The notes under the pieces are model-generated. The model searched no databases. It was given only the letters and a program-made list of their open reading frames with translations, and had not been told where the DNA came from. A stretch of 64,000 nt of DNA from Bacteroidia bacterium (GTDB taxonomy: Bacteria; Bacteroidota; Bacteroidia; Bacteroidales; Prolixibacteraceae), in NCBI GenBank assembly GCA_026391655.1, contig JAPLDR010000018.1:88147-152146 (forward strand), given 5' to 3'. Every line of letters begins with the position of its first letter. Within the stretch, counting starts at the first letter, position 1. Made by a program: the position numbers and the translations under genes. Of the stretch, positions 54,662-62,479 are shown in pieces.

Positions 54662-54781
54662 TCAATATATTTTTCCCCTTCTGGGAATTTGAACCACCCT
54701 AACTGAGACACAGAACCCCCTCTTTCTATTGAATTTCATATACTTTTACGGAATTATTGATTGCATCTTATTAAAATACCA

Positions 54782-56500
54782 ATGAAGCGAATATTTCTGT
54801 ATGTCATTATTTCTATTTTGACCCTTTATGGACATAGCCTGTATGGTAAAAATTACTTTATCGCGTCCAATGGTAGTAATATCAATAGCGGAACAATTAA
54901 TTCGCCATTTTTGACGATTGCTTATGCAGTAAGCATTGCCAGCCCGGGCGATACAATTTTCATAAGGGGAGGCAACTACACTTTAACGGCCAGGATTGAT
55001 TTATCAAAAAGTGGTAACGCTGCTTCCCGCATGATATTATGGGCTTTTCCGGGCGAAAGACCGCTACTTGATTTCTCCGGTGAATCTTTTGGAATAGCAG
55101 GCATGAATCTTGCTTCAAACTATTGGTATATCAAGGGTATAAGTATTAAAGGTGCTGGTGATAATGGTATGTTGGTCAGCAATAATGCCAACAACAATAT
55201 TATTGAATTTTGCGAGTTTTACGAAAACCGTGATAGCGGGCTTCAGTTAAGTGGCGGTGCCAACAGCAACAAAATTATCAATTGCGATTCTTATTATAAC
55301 GCCGATCCTACCGATTATGGCGATGCCGATGGTTTTGCCGTTAAAATGGATGTTGGCACTGGTAATTATTTCTTTGGCTGCCGCTCCTGGCTAAATGTAG
55401 ATGACGGATGGGATGGCTATCTGCGTGGAGCCAACGATGTAACCACAACCATTGAGAACTGCTGGACATGGAATAATGGCTATTTTAAAGATGGCACCGA
55501 TGCCGGGGCTAATGCCAATGGAAACGGCTTTAAAATGGGCGGAAGCGACGATAAAACGCTGATGCATAATTTTATTCTATTAAACTGCTTATCGTTTAGT
55601 AATAAAGCTAAAGGATTCGATCAAAACAACAACAAAGGTTCCATAACTTTATATAATTGCACCGGACACAACAATACAGGCAACGATTTTTCCGTGTCCT
55701 CTGCGCTGAATTCCGGGAAAACGTGCACAATAAAAAATTGTGTGGTATTGGGTAAATTTTCTTTGGGCTCTTTCGTCGTACAGCAAACCAATAGTTGGTT
55801 AAGTCCTTATACTGTAAATGCATCCGATTTTTTAAGTATTATTCCTGCGGAAGTTATCGCTCCGCGCCAGGCTGATGGCAGCCTTCCGGTAATAACATAC
55901 ATGCATTTAGCTGGCGGCAGCGATCTTATTGATGCAGGCACTAATGTTGACCTCCCATATAACGGTTCAAAACCCGATCTAGGAGCATGGGAGACGGGTA
56001 ATTATACTATAAATGTCACTGCCAGCGGTTCCGGTTACATCATTCTAAAGCCGGCCGGAGGTATCTATGCTCCAGGAACACAGGTTACAATTACCGCTAT
56101 ATCATTGTCTGGCAATAGTTTTTTTAACTGGTCCGGTAATTTATCAGGTACACTACCATCTGTAACAGTTACAATAAACAGCAACTTTTCTGTTACTGCA
56201 AACTTTCAGGTTATAAATGATATAGCCGTAATCCAAAGCCCAAAAACCGGAGAGTTAACCTGTAATCCAACGATTATTGAAGGAAATACTACAATAAAAC
56301 TCAAACTTGCGAAACCTGAACGAATGAATATATCGGTTTATAATGTATCGGGACAAAAAGTATTAGACTTTGGAGATAAACAATATTTTTCAGGGGAAAA
56401 TATACAGGAACTCACAATGAATTCCTTAAAACCCGGTGCATTTATATTAATAGCCAGTTCGAAAACTACAAAGATGCAATGTAAACTGGTAAAGAAATAA
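54782..56500 (+). CDS. Secreted PL9-like pectate lyase (right-handed beta-helix), 572 aa
   Basis: The ATG at 54782 (MKRIFLYVIISILTLYGHSL) gives a signal peptide; the TTG 21 bases upstream is less likely. Residues 23-380 form a right-handed parallel beta-helix (FIASNGSNINSGTINSPFLT start, then repeated N-rich turns such as NNNIIEFCEFYENRDSGLQL). Motifs of PL9 lyases are present: the Ca-binding acidic cluster in DADGFAVKMDVG and NVDDGWDGY, and the Lys in GNGFKMGGSDD expected to be catalytic. After the helix come an InlB-type repeat domain (TVTASGSGYIILKPAGG, FNWSGNLSG) and a C-terminal domain like T9SS tails (ISVYNVSGQKVLDFG). PL9 enzymes cleave polygalacturonan, which does not fit the starch genes around it. 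Confidence 0.82.
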   Translation: MKRIFLYVIISILTLYGHSLYGKNYFIASNGSNINSGTINSPFLTIAYAVSIASPGDTIFIRGGNYTLTARIDLSKSGNAASRMILWAFPGERPLLDFSGESFGIAGMNLASNYWYIKGISIKGAGDNGMLVSNNANNNIIEFCEFYENRDSGLQLSGGANSNKIINCDSYYNADPTDYGDADGFAVKMDVGTGNYFFGCRSWLNVDDGWDGYLRGANDVTTTIENCWTWNNGYFKDGTDAGANANGNGFKMGGSDDKTLMHNFILLNCLSFSNKAKGFDQNNNKGSITLYNCTGHNNTGNDFSVSSALNSGKTCTIKNCVVLGKFSLGSFVVQQTNSWLSPYTVNASDFLSIIPAEVIAPRQADGSLPVITYMHLAGGSDLIDAGTNVDLPYNGSKPDLGAWETGNYTINVTASGSGYIILKPAGGIYAPGTQVTITAISLSGNSFFNWSGNLSGTLPSVTVTINSNFSVTANFQVINDIAVIQSPKTGELTCNPTIIEGNTTIKLKLAKPERMNISVYNVSGQKVLDFGDKQYFSGENIQELTMNSLKPGAFILIASSKTTKMQCKLVKK

Positions 56501-56652
56501 TGATATAACTGTTTTTCCTTGTTATCGGCGACAATTGATCTTCACATAACCGAAGACCCTCTTTCCTCTACATGTTGCCGGAATCGACATGGCAGTTGTG
56601 TGTTGTTGTTTGCTTTGGCATCACCGGTTTTCACCCGCTGCAAATCGAATTT

Positions 56653-56682
56653 TTGTTAATCCGAAAATATTTGTTAATTTAG
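56653..56682 (+). promoter_or_regulatory. Candidate promoter of the LacI gene
   Basis: TTG at 56653-56655 and TAATTTAG (one mismatch to TAnnTTTG) at 56675-56682, 19 bases apart, lie 30 bases before the LacI start. Confidence 0.35.
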
Positions 56683-56712
56683 TAAAGTCATTTTACCTCT
56701 GAATTAAATAAA

Positions 56713-57729
56713 TTGATGAACAGTCAGGTCACCATAAAAGATATCGCCAAAGCCCTTGGTATTTCAGCGTCTACAGTTTCACGCGCCTTAAAAGATCATC
56801 CTGACATCAGCCGTGATACAAAAGATGCTGTTAACGAACTTGCGAAAAAGCTTCATTATAAACCCAATGCTGTGGCGTTGTCGCTTAAAAACAGCAAAAC
56901 CAATACAATCGGGGTGATTATACCGGAGCTTGTTCACTATTTCTTCTCATCTGTAATTAGTGGAATTGAGGATGTTGCCTACGATGCCGGTTATAATGTT
57001 ATGATCTGCCAATCGAATGAAAAATACGAAAGGGAAATCATCAACGCTCAGGCATTACTCTCGAACCGCGTTGAAGGTGCTTTGATTTCAATTTCGAAAC
57101 AAACCAAGGATTTTGCTCATTTACAAATGATTGAAGAAAGTGGAATCCCTGTGGTATTCTTCGACAGGGCTCCTGATGGTTTCGATTCTGATCGTGTTAT
57201 TATTGATGACAAGAAAGCCGCTTATAACGCAGTATGTCACCTGATTGAATCGGGATGCCATCGAATTGCACACCTAGCCGCACCTGATTCTCTTGCCATC
57301 GGAAGATATCGGCTTGAGGGATACAAGGAGGCACTTAAAGACCATGACATGCCCTATATTGAAGACTATGTGATTGTTGCTGATTCCTTTGATCTGTCTG
57401 CAATTGCTACCCGAAAACTAATGCAGCTTCCATCGCCTCCCGATGGAATATTTACTGTAAACGACCTTACTGCCGTTGGTGTAATGAAAACGTTGCAGAA
57501 AATGGGCATCACCGTTCCTGAAAAAGTGGCCATTATGGGTTTTTCGGCAGGGAGTTATTCCGATATTACCACTCCCACGCTTAGTTCCGTCGATCAGCAT
57601 GGCTACGAGATGGGAGTAAAAGCCGCAACGATACTTTTAAAAAGAATTGAGACGCAAAGAACAGGTCGGGGTGAAACGTTTTATATCGATACGAATCTTG
57701 TAATACGTGAATCGACAAAAAAAATCTGA
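56713..57729 (+). CDS. LacI-family transcriptional regulator of the starch/maltose locus, 338 aa
   Basis: The N-terminal helix-turn-helix with hinge is visible at residues 4-60 (VTIKDIAKALGISASTVSRA, then PNAVALSLK). A periplasmic-binding-like ligand domain follows (TIGVIIPELVHYFFSSVISG, VVFFDRAPDGFDSDRVIID, GIFTVNDLTAVGVMKTLQKM, IMGFSAGSYSDITTPTLSSV). The position between the two arms of the locus and the paired operators (54610-54626, 57745-57761) make it the likely regulator, perhaps sensing maltose or a phosphorylated glucose. Whether it represses or activates cannot be read from sequence; the operators lie upstream of the genes in both arms. Confidence 0.95.
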   Translation: MMNSQVTIKDIAKALGISASTVSRALKDHPDISRDTKDAVNELAKKLHYKPNAVALSLKNSKTNTIGVIIPELVHYFFSSVISGIEDVAYDAGYNVMICQSNEKYEREIINAQALLSNRVEGALISISKQTKDFAHLQMIEESGIPVVFFDRAPDGFDSDRVIIDDKKAAYNAVCHLIESGCHRIAHLAAPDSLAIGRYRLEGYKEALKDHDMPYIEDYVIVADSFDLSAIATRKLMQLPSPPDGIFTVNDLTAVGVMKTLQKMGITVPEKVAIMGFSAGSYSDITTPTLSSVDQHGYEMGVKAATILLKRIETQRTGRGETFYIDTNLVIRESTKKI

Positions 57730-57744
57730 TAATTCGAATGCGTT

Positions 57745-57761
57745 CGCAAACGTTTGCATAA
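57745..57761 (+). promoter_or_regulatory. LacI-family operator upstream of the MFS operon
   Basis: CGCAAACGTTTGCATAA contains the palindrome GCAAACGTTTGC (57746-57757) and is identical to the site before susC. It lies 16 bases after the LacI stop and about 50 bases upstream of the predicted MFS promoter -33 box. Confidence 0.85.
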
Positions 57762-57812
57762 AGGGTTTTAACATTTCGCGATATATTATTTTGATTTAAA
57801 AGCGTTTAGCTA

Positions 57813-57843
57813 TTGTTTTTGTATTTTTTCCGAACTATATTTG
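57813..57843 (+). promoter_or_regulatory. Bacteroidota-type promoter of the MFS operon
   Basis: TTG at 57813-57815 and TATATTTG at 57836-57843 are 20 bases apart, a full match to the TTTG/TAnnTTTG promoter form. The transcript would start near 57850, leaving a leader of about 190 bases before the MFS gene. Confidence 0.6.
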
Positions 57844-57878
57844 TCGCCGAATATCAGTTGTCCTTCCCCAAAACGAAT

Positions 57879-57911
57879 CGTAATCCTTTTCAGGACTACG
57901 ATCTTTTTTTG
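57879..57911 (+). terminator. Terminator-like hairpin in the leader of the MFS operon
   Basis: CGTAATCCT pairs with AGGACTACG (one A-C mismatch) around TTTC, followed by ATCTTTTTTT. It lies downstream of the predicted promoter and 128 bases upstream of the MFS start. It may be the terminator of the LacI transcript, an attenuator, or the end of a short RNA. Confidence 0.65.
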
Positions 57912-58038
57912 TTCCATATTTTGGTACTGTACACTGCTGAATTTTTGTTCGGATGTGTTTCGCTTGTGATATTGATTTTGCATATAAGTTTTATCATCCA
58001 GTTTCTGAGTCGAGTCTGATTTGTAATACAATTAAATT

Positions 58039-59364
58039 ATGGCAAAAAAACCGCGTCTCTCTTTTTGGTCTGTCTGGAACATGAGCTTTGGCTTCATGGG
58101 TGTTCAGATCGGCTATTCGCTGCAAAATGGCAATACAAGCCGGATCTTGTCTGCTTTAGGAGCAGATGTACATCATTTGAGTTATTTTTGGCTTGCTGCT
58201 CCACTTGCCGGATTGATTGTGCAACCAATAATCGGACTTTTTAGTGACAGTACCTGGACACGACTTGGACGAAGGATACCCTACATTCTTCTCGGGGCGA
58301 TAATTTCAGCCTTGGCAATGTTTTTTATGCCTAATTCTGAATTCTTCGCTTATTTATTGCCGCCCCTGTTTTTTGGGGCATTTATGCTCCTTTTTATGGA
58401 TACTTCTTTTAATATTACCATGCAGCCTTTCAGAGCGTTAGTAGGCGATATGGTGTCTGAGGAGCAGCGAAATCTGGGATATTCCGTACAAAGTTTTCTG
58501 ATCAATGCCGGAGCTGTAGTAGGTTCAATACTTCCTTTCGTTTTAACGTGGATCGGAGTTTCGAATATCCCTGCTGCAGGCGAAAAAGTTGCCCCTACTG
58601 TTATCTGGGCTTTCTATTTGGGAGGTGGTGCACTTTTACTTTCGGTATTATGGACCAGTTTCAGGACAAAAGAATATCCACCTGAAGAATATCGGATATA
58701 TAATGAAAGCAAAGATCCCAGGACAGAAAAGAGCTCCTTTCTTGCATTACTTAGAGAAATTCCTGTTACTATGTGGAGATTGGCCATCGTCCAGTTTTTC
58801 TCATGGTTTGCCCTTTTTATGATGTGGGTTTATACTACACCCGGAGTTGCTCAAAATGTCTGGAACACAGTTTCAGGCGATTCAATTTCAGCAGGTTATA
58901 ACGAAGCCGGAAACTGGGTTGGAGTAATCTTTGCAGGTTATAGCGTATTTGGAGCTCTCTTCTCGTTGGTAATGGCGCGACTAGCCACCAAATTAGGACG
59001 TAAAACTGTCTATATGTTGTCTTTACTGGCCGGAGGAGTTGGTTTAATTTCAATGGTTTTTATTCATAATCAATACGGACTAATCTTCTCCATGGTTGGT
59101 GTGGGTATTGCCTGGGCTGCTATTCTCGCGATGCCTTACACAATTCTTTCGGCAGCATTGCCGGCTGACAAAATGGGAGTTTATATGGGAATTTTTAATG
59201 CAACCATTACTATTCCACAGATTGCTGCCGGATTATTGGGAAGTGTTGTTTTGACTTTGGTGGGCGGACAAGCAATTCTTATGCTTGGTGTGGCCGGATT
59301 ATCGATGGTTGTAGCAGGAGTTTCAGTTGTTTTCGTTAAAGAATTTGTCATCGCTAAAGAGTAA
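58039..59364 (+). CDS. MFS sugar transporter (maltose/GPH-like), 441 aa
   Basis: A twelve-helix major-facilitator protein starts MAKKPRLSFWSVWNMSFGFM. Loop 2-3 has GLFSDSTWTRLGRRIPYILL, a variant of the MFS motif A, and the helices run from residue 12 to 435 (GVGIAWAAILAMPYTILSAA and MGVYMGIFNATITIPQIAAG near the end). It resembles the maltose/sucrose MFS transporters that occur with GH65 and beta-phosphoglucomutase in Bacteroidota. The likely task is import of maltose or short maltodextrins from periplasm to cytoplasm with protons or Na+. The next gene begins 3 bases after its stop, so the two are in one operon. Confidence 0.92.
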   Translation: MAKKPRLSFWSVWNMSFGFMGVQIGYSLQNGNTSRILSALGADVHHLSYFWLAAPLAGLIVQPIIGLFSDSTWTRLGRRIPYILLGAIISALAMFFMPNSEFFAYLLPPLFFGAFMLLFMDTSFNITMQPFRALVGDMVSEEQRNLGYSVQSFLINAGAVVGSILPFVLTWIGVSNIPAAGEKVAPTVIWAFYLGGGALLLSVLWTSFRTKEYPPEEYRIYNESKDPRTEKSSFLALLREIPVTMWRLAIVQFFSWFALFMMWVYTTPGVAQNVWNTVSGDSISAGYNEAGNWVGVIFAGYSVFGALFSLVMARLATKLGRKTVYMLSLLAGGVGLISMVFIHNQYGLIFSMVGVGIAWAAILAMPYTILSAALPADKMGVYMGIFNATITIPQIAAGLLGSVVLTLVGGQAILMLGVAGLSMVVAGVSVVFVKEFVIAKE

Positions 59365-59367
59365 GTT

Positions 59368-60021
59368 TTGAAAATTAAAGCCTGTTTATTTGATCTTGAC
59401 GGAGTAGTGGTTGACACAGCCAGGTACCATTATATGGCCTGGAAAAAAATTGCCTCCGACCTCAGCTTCGATTTTTCAGAACATGATAATGAACGGCTTA
59501 AAGGAATCAGCCGCATGGAATCGCTTGATATTCTGCTCGAAATTGGCAAAATAAAAGTAGATCTCCATACAAAGGAGGAATTGGCTGCCACAAAAAACAG
59601 CCTGTACATTTCGTACATTCAGAAGATGACTCCCGATGAGATTCTCCCCGGAGTAATCAGATTCTTAGATGAATTGCATAATGGAGGCATACTGGTTGCC
59701 CTGGGATCGGCAAGTAAGAACGCGATGTCGATTCTTGATAAAATCAACATTGCACAAAAATTTGATGCGGTGATTGATGGAAATAAAGTATCCAAAGCGA
59801 AACCTAATCCTGAGGTATTTTTGAAGGGGGCAGCCGAATTAGGTATTGAACCCAATGATTGTCTGGTATTTGAGGACGCTCAGGCAGGGATCGATGCCGC
59901 CCGGAACGGAGGGATGCACATCATAGGTATTGGTCAGCCTGAAAACCTGAAAAATGCCGATTTTGTTATCCCGGGATTTGAAACAATGAGACTGGATCAA
60001 TTAATATCATGGTATTCATGA
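59368..60021 (+). CDS. pgmB: Beta-phosphoglucomutase, 217 aa
   Basis: The start codon must be TTG at 59368, since the HAD motif FDLDGVVVDTA begins at residue 8 and no ATG lies upstream. HAD motifs are the nucleophile Asp in FDLDG, the second motif ALGSASKNA (Ser), the Lys in KVSKAKPNPEVFLKGA, and the acidic pair in LVFEDAQAGIDAARNGG. The substrate-specific motif RLKGISRMESLDILLEIG is typical of beta-PGM. It turns beta-glucose-1-phosphate, produced by maltose phosphorylase, into glucose-6-phosphate in the cytoplasm. It stands 3 bases after the MFS gene and 127 bases before the GH65 gene. Confidence 0.94.
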   Translation: MKIKACLFDLDGVVVDTARYHYMAWKKIASDLSFDFSEHDNERLKGISRMESLDILLEIGKIKVDLHTKEELAATKNSLYISYIQKMTPDEILPGVIRFLDELHNGGILVALGSASKNAMSILDKINIAQKFDAVIDGNKVSKAKPNPEVFLKGAAELGIEPNDCLVFEDAQAGIDAARNGGMHIIGIGQPENLKNADFVIPGFETMRLDQLISWYS

Positions 60022-60148
60022 TTCAGAGGCGCAATGTGTGCGTAGGGATGGCATGAGTCCGGATTGTTTGACTGGACGGTATGCGTCTGTAATTGAAGAT
60101 CATGGTACTCATGAGATGTAATTTAATAGTCAATATAAGGACAGTAAA

Positions 60149-62479
60149 ATGAAAGATTATATCATACATGACGGATGGAAAATTATTGAAAATAAGTTTC
60201 ATCCCGAATACAATAAAATCACCGAGAGCCTGATGAGTCTTGGAAACGGACGAATAGGTCATCGGGCCAATTTCGAAGAAAAGTTCACGGGTGAAACGCT
60301 TCAGGGAAATTATATTGCAGGGGTTTACTATCCCGATAAAACTCGTGTCGGATGGTGGAAAAACGGCTATCCCGAGTATTTTGCAAAAGTACTCAACGCT
60401 GCAAACTGGATTGGAATTGATGTAAAAATAGGCAACGAAACTCTCGATCTGAATACGGCTAAAGTTTTGGATTTCAATCGGGAGCTGAATATGAAAGAGG
60501 GTCATCTTGATCGTGAATTTATTGCCGAACTGCAATCTGGCAAACAGATAAAGGTTGTCACCCGCCGTTTTTTAAGTATAGTCGATTCCGAAATCGGCGC
60601 CATCAGATATACTGTTACGGCCCTGAATTTTTCCGATAAACTCACCTTGACACCCTACCTTGATTTTGATATCCGGAATGAAGACGCCAATTACGACGAA
60701 AAATTTTGGGACGAAGTTGAGGTTGATGTAAAACTTGGTGAAGGGTATATCTCTGCAGAGGTGCGAAAAACACTCTTTCATGTCTGTACCGGAATGAAAA
60801 TCAACATTCTGCGAAACGGTAAAAAAAGCGTTTTTTCGGCAGATGTAGAAAACCGGACTAAATTTATCGCGAACATTATTCCGTTAAACATTAAAGATGG
60901 AGAATCAATCACGATTGAAAAATACGGTATTAACGTCTCCTCCGAAAATTTCCCTAAAGAGAAGCTGATGAAAACCGCGGTCAAACATTTAAACTCCGCA
61001 TTTCAAAAAGGTTTCGATCAGCTTGAACTGGAACATACTCGCGCCTGGCTCGAAAAATGGAAAACCAGTGATATTAATATAGAAGGAGATGTAGCTGCCC
61101 AGCAAGGAATTCGATTTAATATTTTTCAGTTACAGCAAACCTACACAGGCGAAGATCAACGATTAAATATTGGTCCCAAGGGATTTACAGGTGAAAAATA
61201 CGGTGGTTCAACTTATTGGGATACAGAGGCATTCTGCCTTCCGTTTTACCTGGCAACAGCCCCGATACAAGTTGCGCGTAATTTACTAATATACAGACAT
61301 AAACATCTGTTAAAAGCAATCGAAAACGGAACGATACTTGGTTTTAATAAGGGTGCTGCACTCTTTCCGATGGTCACGATAAACGGCGAAGAGTGCCACA
61401 ACGAGTGGGAAATCACTTTTGAGGAGATCCATCGCAATGGTGCTATTGCTTTTGCAATTTTCGATTACATCCGCTACACGGACGATAAGGAATACCTGGC
61501 TTCCTATGGATTTGAGGTGCTTCTTGCCATCTCACGATTCTGGGCACAACGCGTTAACTGGTCAGAGGAACGGCAAAAATTTGTTATACTTGGAGTTACG
61601 GGGCCCAATGAATATGAAAACAATGTCAGCAACAACTTTCACACCAATCGCATCGCCCGGTGGACACTCAATTATACCCTCAAAGTAATTGGATATCTTA
61701 AAGAAAAACACCTGTTGCAATACGGTAAGCTGCAGGAGATATGGGCTTTTAATGAAGAGGCTGAAACCGCTAACTGGCTCAATATCATTCAAAATATATA
61801 CCTTCCTTTCGATGCAAAACGGAATATATTTCTGCAACAGGATGGATTCCTTGATAAAGATTTAACGATAGCTTCCAAAATTCCGGACGCAGAACGACCC
61901 ATCAACCAGCATTGGTCGTGGGATCGGATATTGCGCTCACCTTATATTAAACAAGCTGATACACTTCAAAGTATGTTTCTTTTTGAAGATGACTACGATA
62001 AAGAAACCATTAAACGGCATTTCGATTTTTATGAACCGCTGACTGTCCATGAGTCTTCATTATCACCATGCATTCATACAATTCTGGCCAGTGCAATCGG
62101 CTACAAGAAAAAAGCATATGAAATGTATCTCCGGACAGCACGACTTGATCTCGATGATTATAATAACGACACATCCGACGGATGTCATATCACCTCAATG
62201 GGAGGAACATGGATGGCATTTGTGAAAGGGTTTGGCGGAATGAGGATCAGAAATGGAAGACTATCTTTCGCACCATTTATTCCTGAAAAATGGACCTCTT
62301 ATTCGTTTCGGATCAATTTTAGAAACACTATTCTGGAAATAAAAGTCAATAAAGAGACCGTTTGTATCGAAAACCTTTCCGATACGGAGCTGACTTTAAC
62401 GCTTTATGATCAGAAACAATTTATCGGTAGATACAAAAAAACAGACGTTCAACTTAAACACGATCACAATGAAAATTAG
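60149..62479 (+). CDS. GH65 maltose phosphorylase, 776 aa
   Basis: This cytoplasmic enzyme of the inverting GH65 family phosphorolyses maltose to glucose and beta-glucose-1-phosphate. An N-terminal beta-sandwich (SLGNGRIGHRANFEEKFTGE, TRRFLSIVDSEIGAIRYTV) precedes the alpha/alpha barrel. The general acid is Glu488 in VTGPNEYENNVSNNFHTN, and phosphate-site sequences such as YGGSTYWDTEAFCLPFYL and TSMGGTWMAFVKGFGGMR are conserved. A small C-terminal beta domain closes it. Maltose is the most likely substrate because of the starch genes around it, but trehalose or kojibiose phosphorylases belong to the same family. An AAGGACAG sequence 4 bases before the ATG may act as a weak Shine-Dalgarno. It overlaps the next gene by 11 bases. 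Confidence 0.92.
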   Translation: MKDYIIHDGWKIIENKFHPEYNKITESLMSLGNGRIGHRANFEEKFTGETLQGNYIAGVYYPDKTRVGWWKNGYPEYFAKVLNAANWIGIDVKIGNETLDLNTAKVLDFNRELNMKEGHLDREFIAELQSGKQIKVVTRRFLSIVDSEIGAIRYTVTALNFSDKLTLTPYLDFDIRNEDANYDEKFWDEVEVDVKLGEGYISAEVRKTLFHVCTGMKINILRNGKKSVFSADVENRTKFIANIIPLNIKDGESITIEKYGINVSSENFPKEKLMKTAVKHLNSAFQKGFDQLELEHTRAWLEKWKTSDINIEGDVAAQQGIRFNIFQLQQTYTGEDQRLNIGPKGFTGEKYGGSTYWDTEAFCLPFYLATAPIQVARNLLIYRHKHLLKAIENGTILGFNKGAALFPMVTINGEECHNEWEITFEEIHRNGAIAFAIFDYIRYTDDKEYLASYGFEVLLAISRFWAQRVNWSEERQKFVILGVTGPNEYENNVSNNFHTNRIARWTLNYTLKVIGYLKEKHLLQYGKLQEIWAFNEEAETANWLNIIQNIYLPFDAKRNIFLQQDGFLDKDLTIASKIPDAERPINQHWSWDRILRSPYIKQADTLQSMFLFEDDYDKETIKRHFDFYEPLTVHESSLSPCIHTILASAIGYKKKAYEMYLRTARLDLDDYNNDTSDGCHITSMGGTWMAFVKGFGGMRIRNGRLSFAPFIPEKWTSYSFRINFRNTILEIKVNKETVCIENLSDTELTLTLYDQKQFIGRYKKTDVQLKHDHNEN

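Larger units (their letters stand above)
54424..54781. other. Divergent control region between susC and the pectate-lyase-like gene
   Basis: 358 bases. It holds the LacI-type operator (54610-54626), an extra half-site ACGTTTGC at 54630-54637 and a pair of AACATGTT palindromes (54642-54661). I find no clean TAnnTTTG box on either strand. No ORF is supported. Confidence 0.6.

Noticed and set aside
60023-60535. 170-codon minus-strand ORF
   Set aside because: Antisense to the start of the GH65 gene and without motifs.
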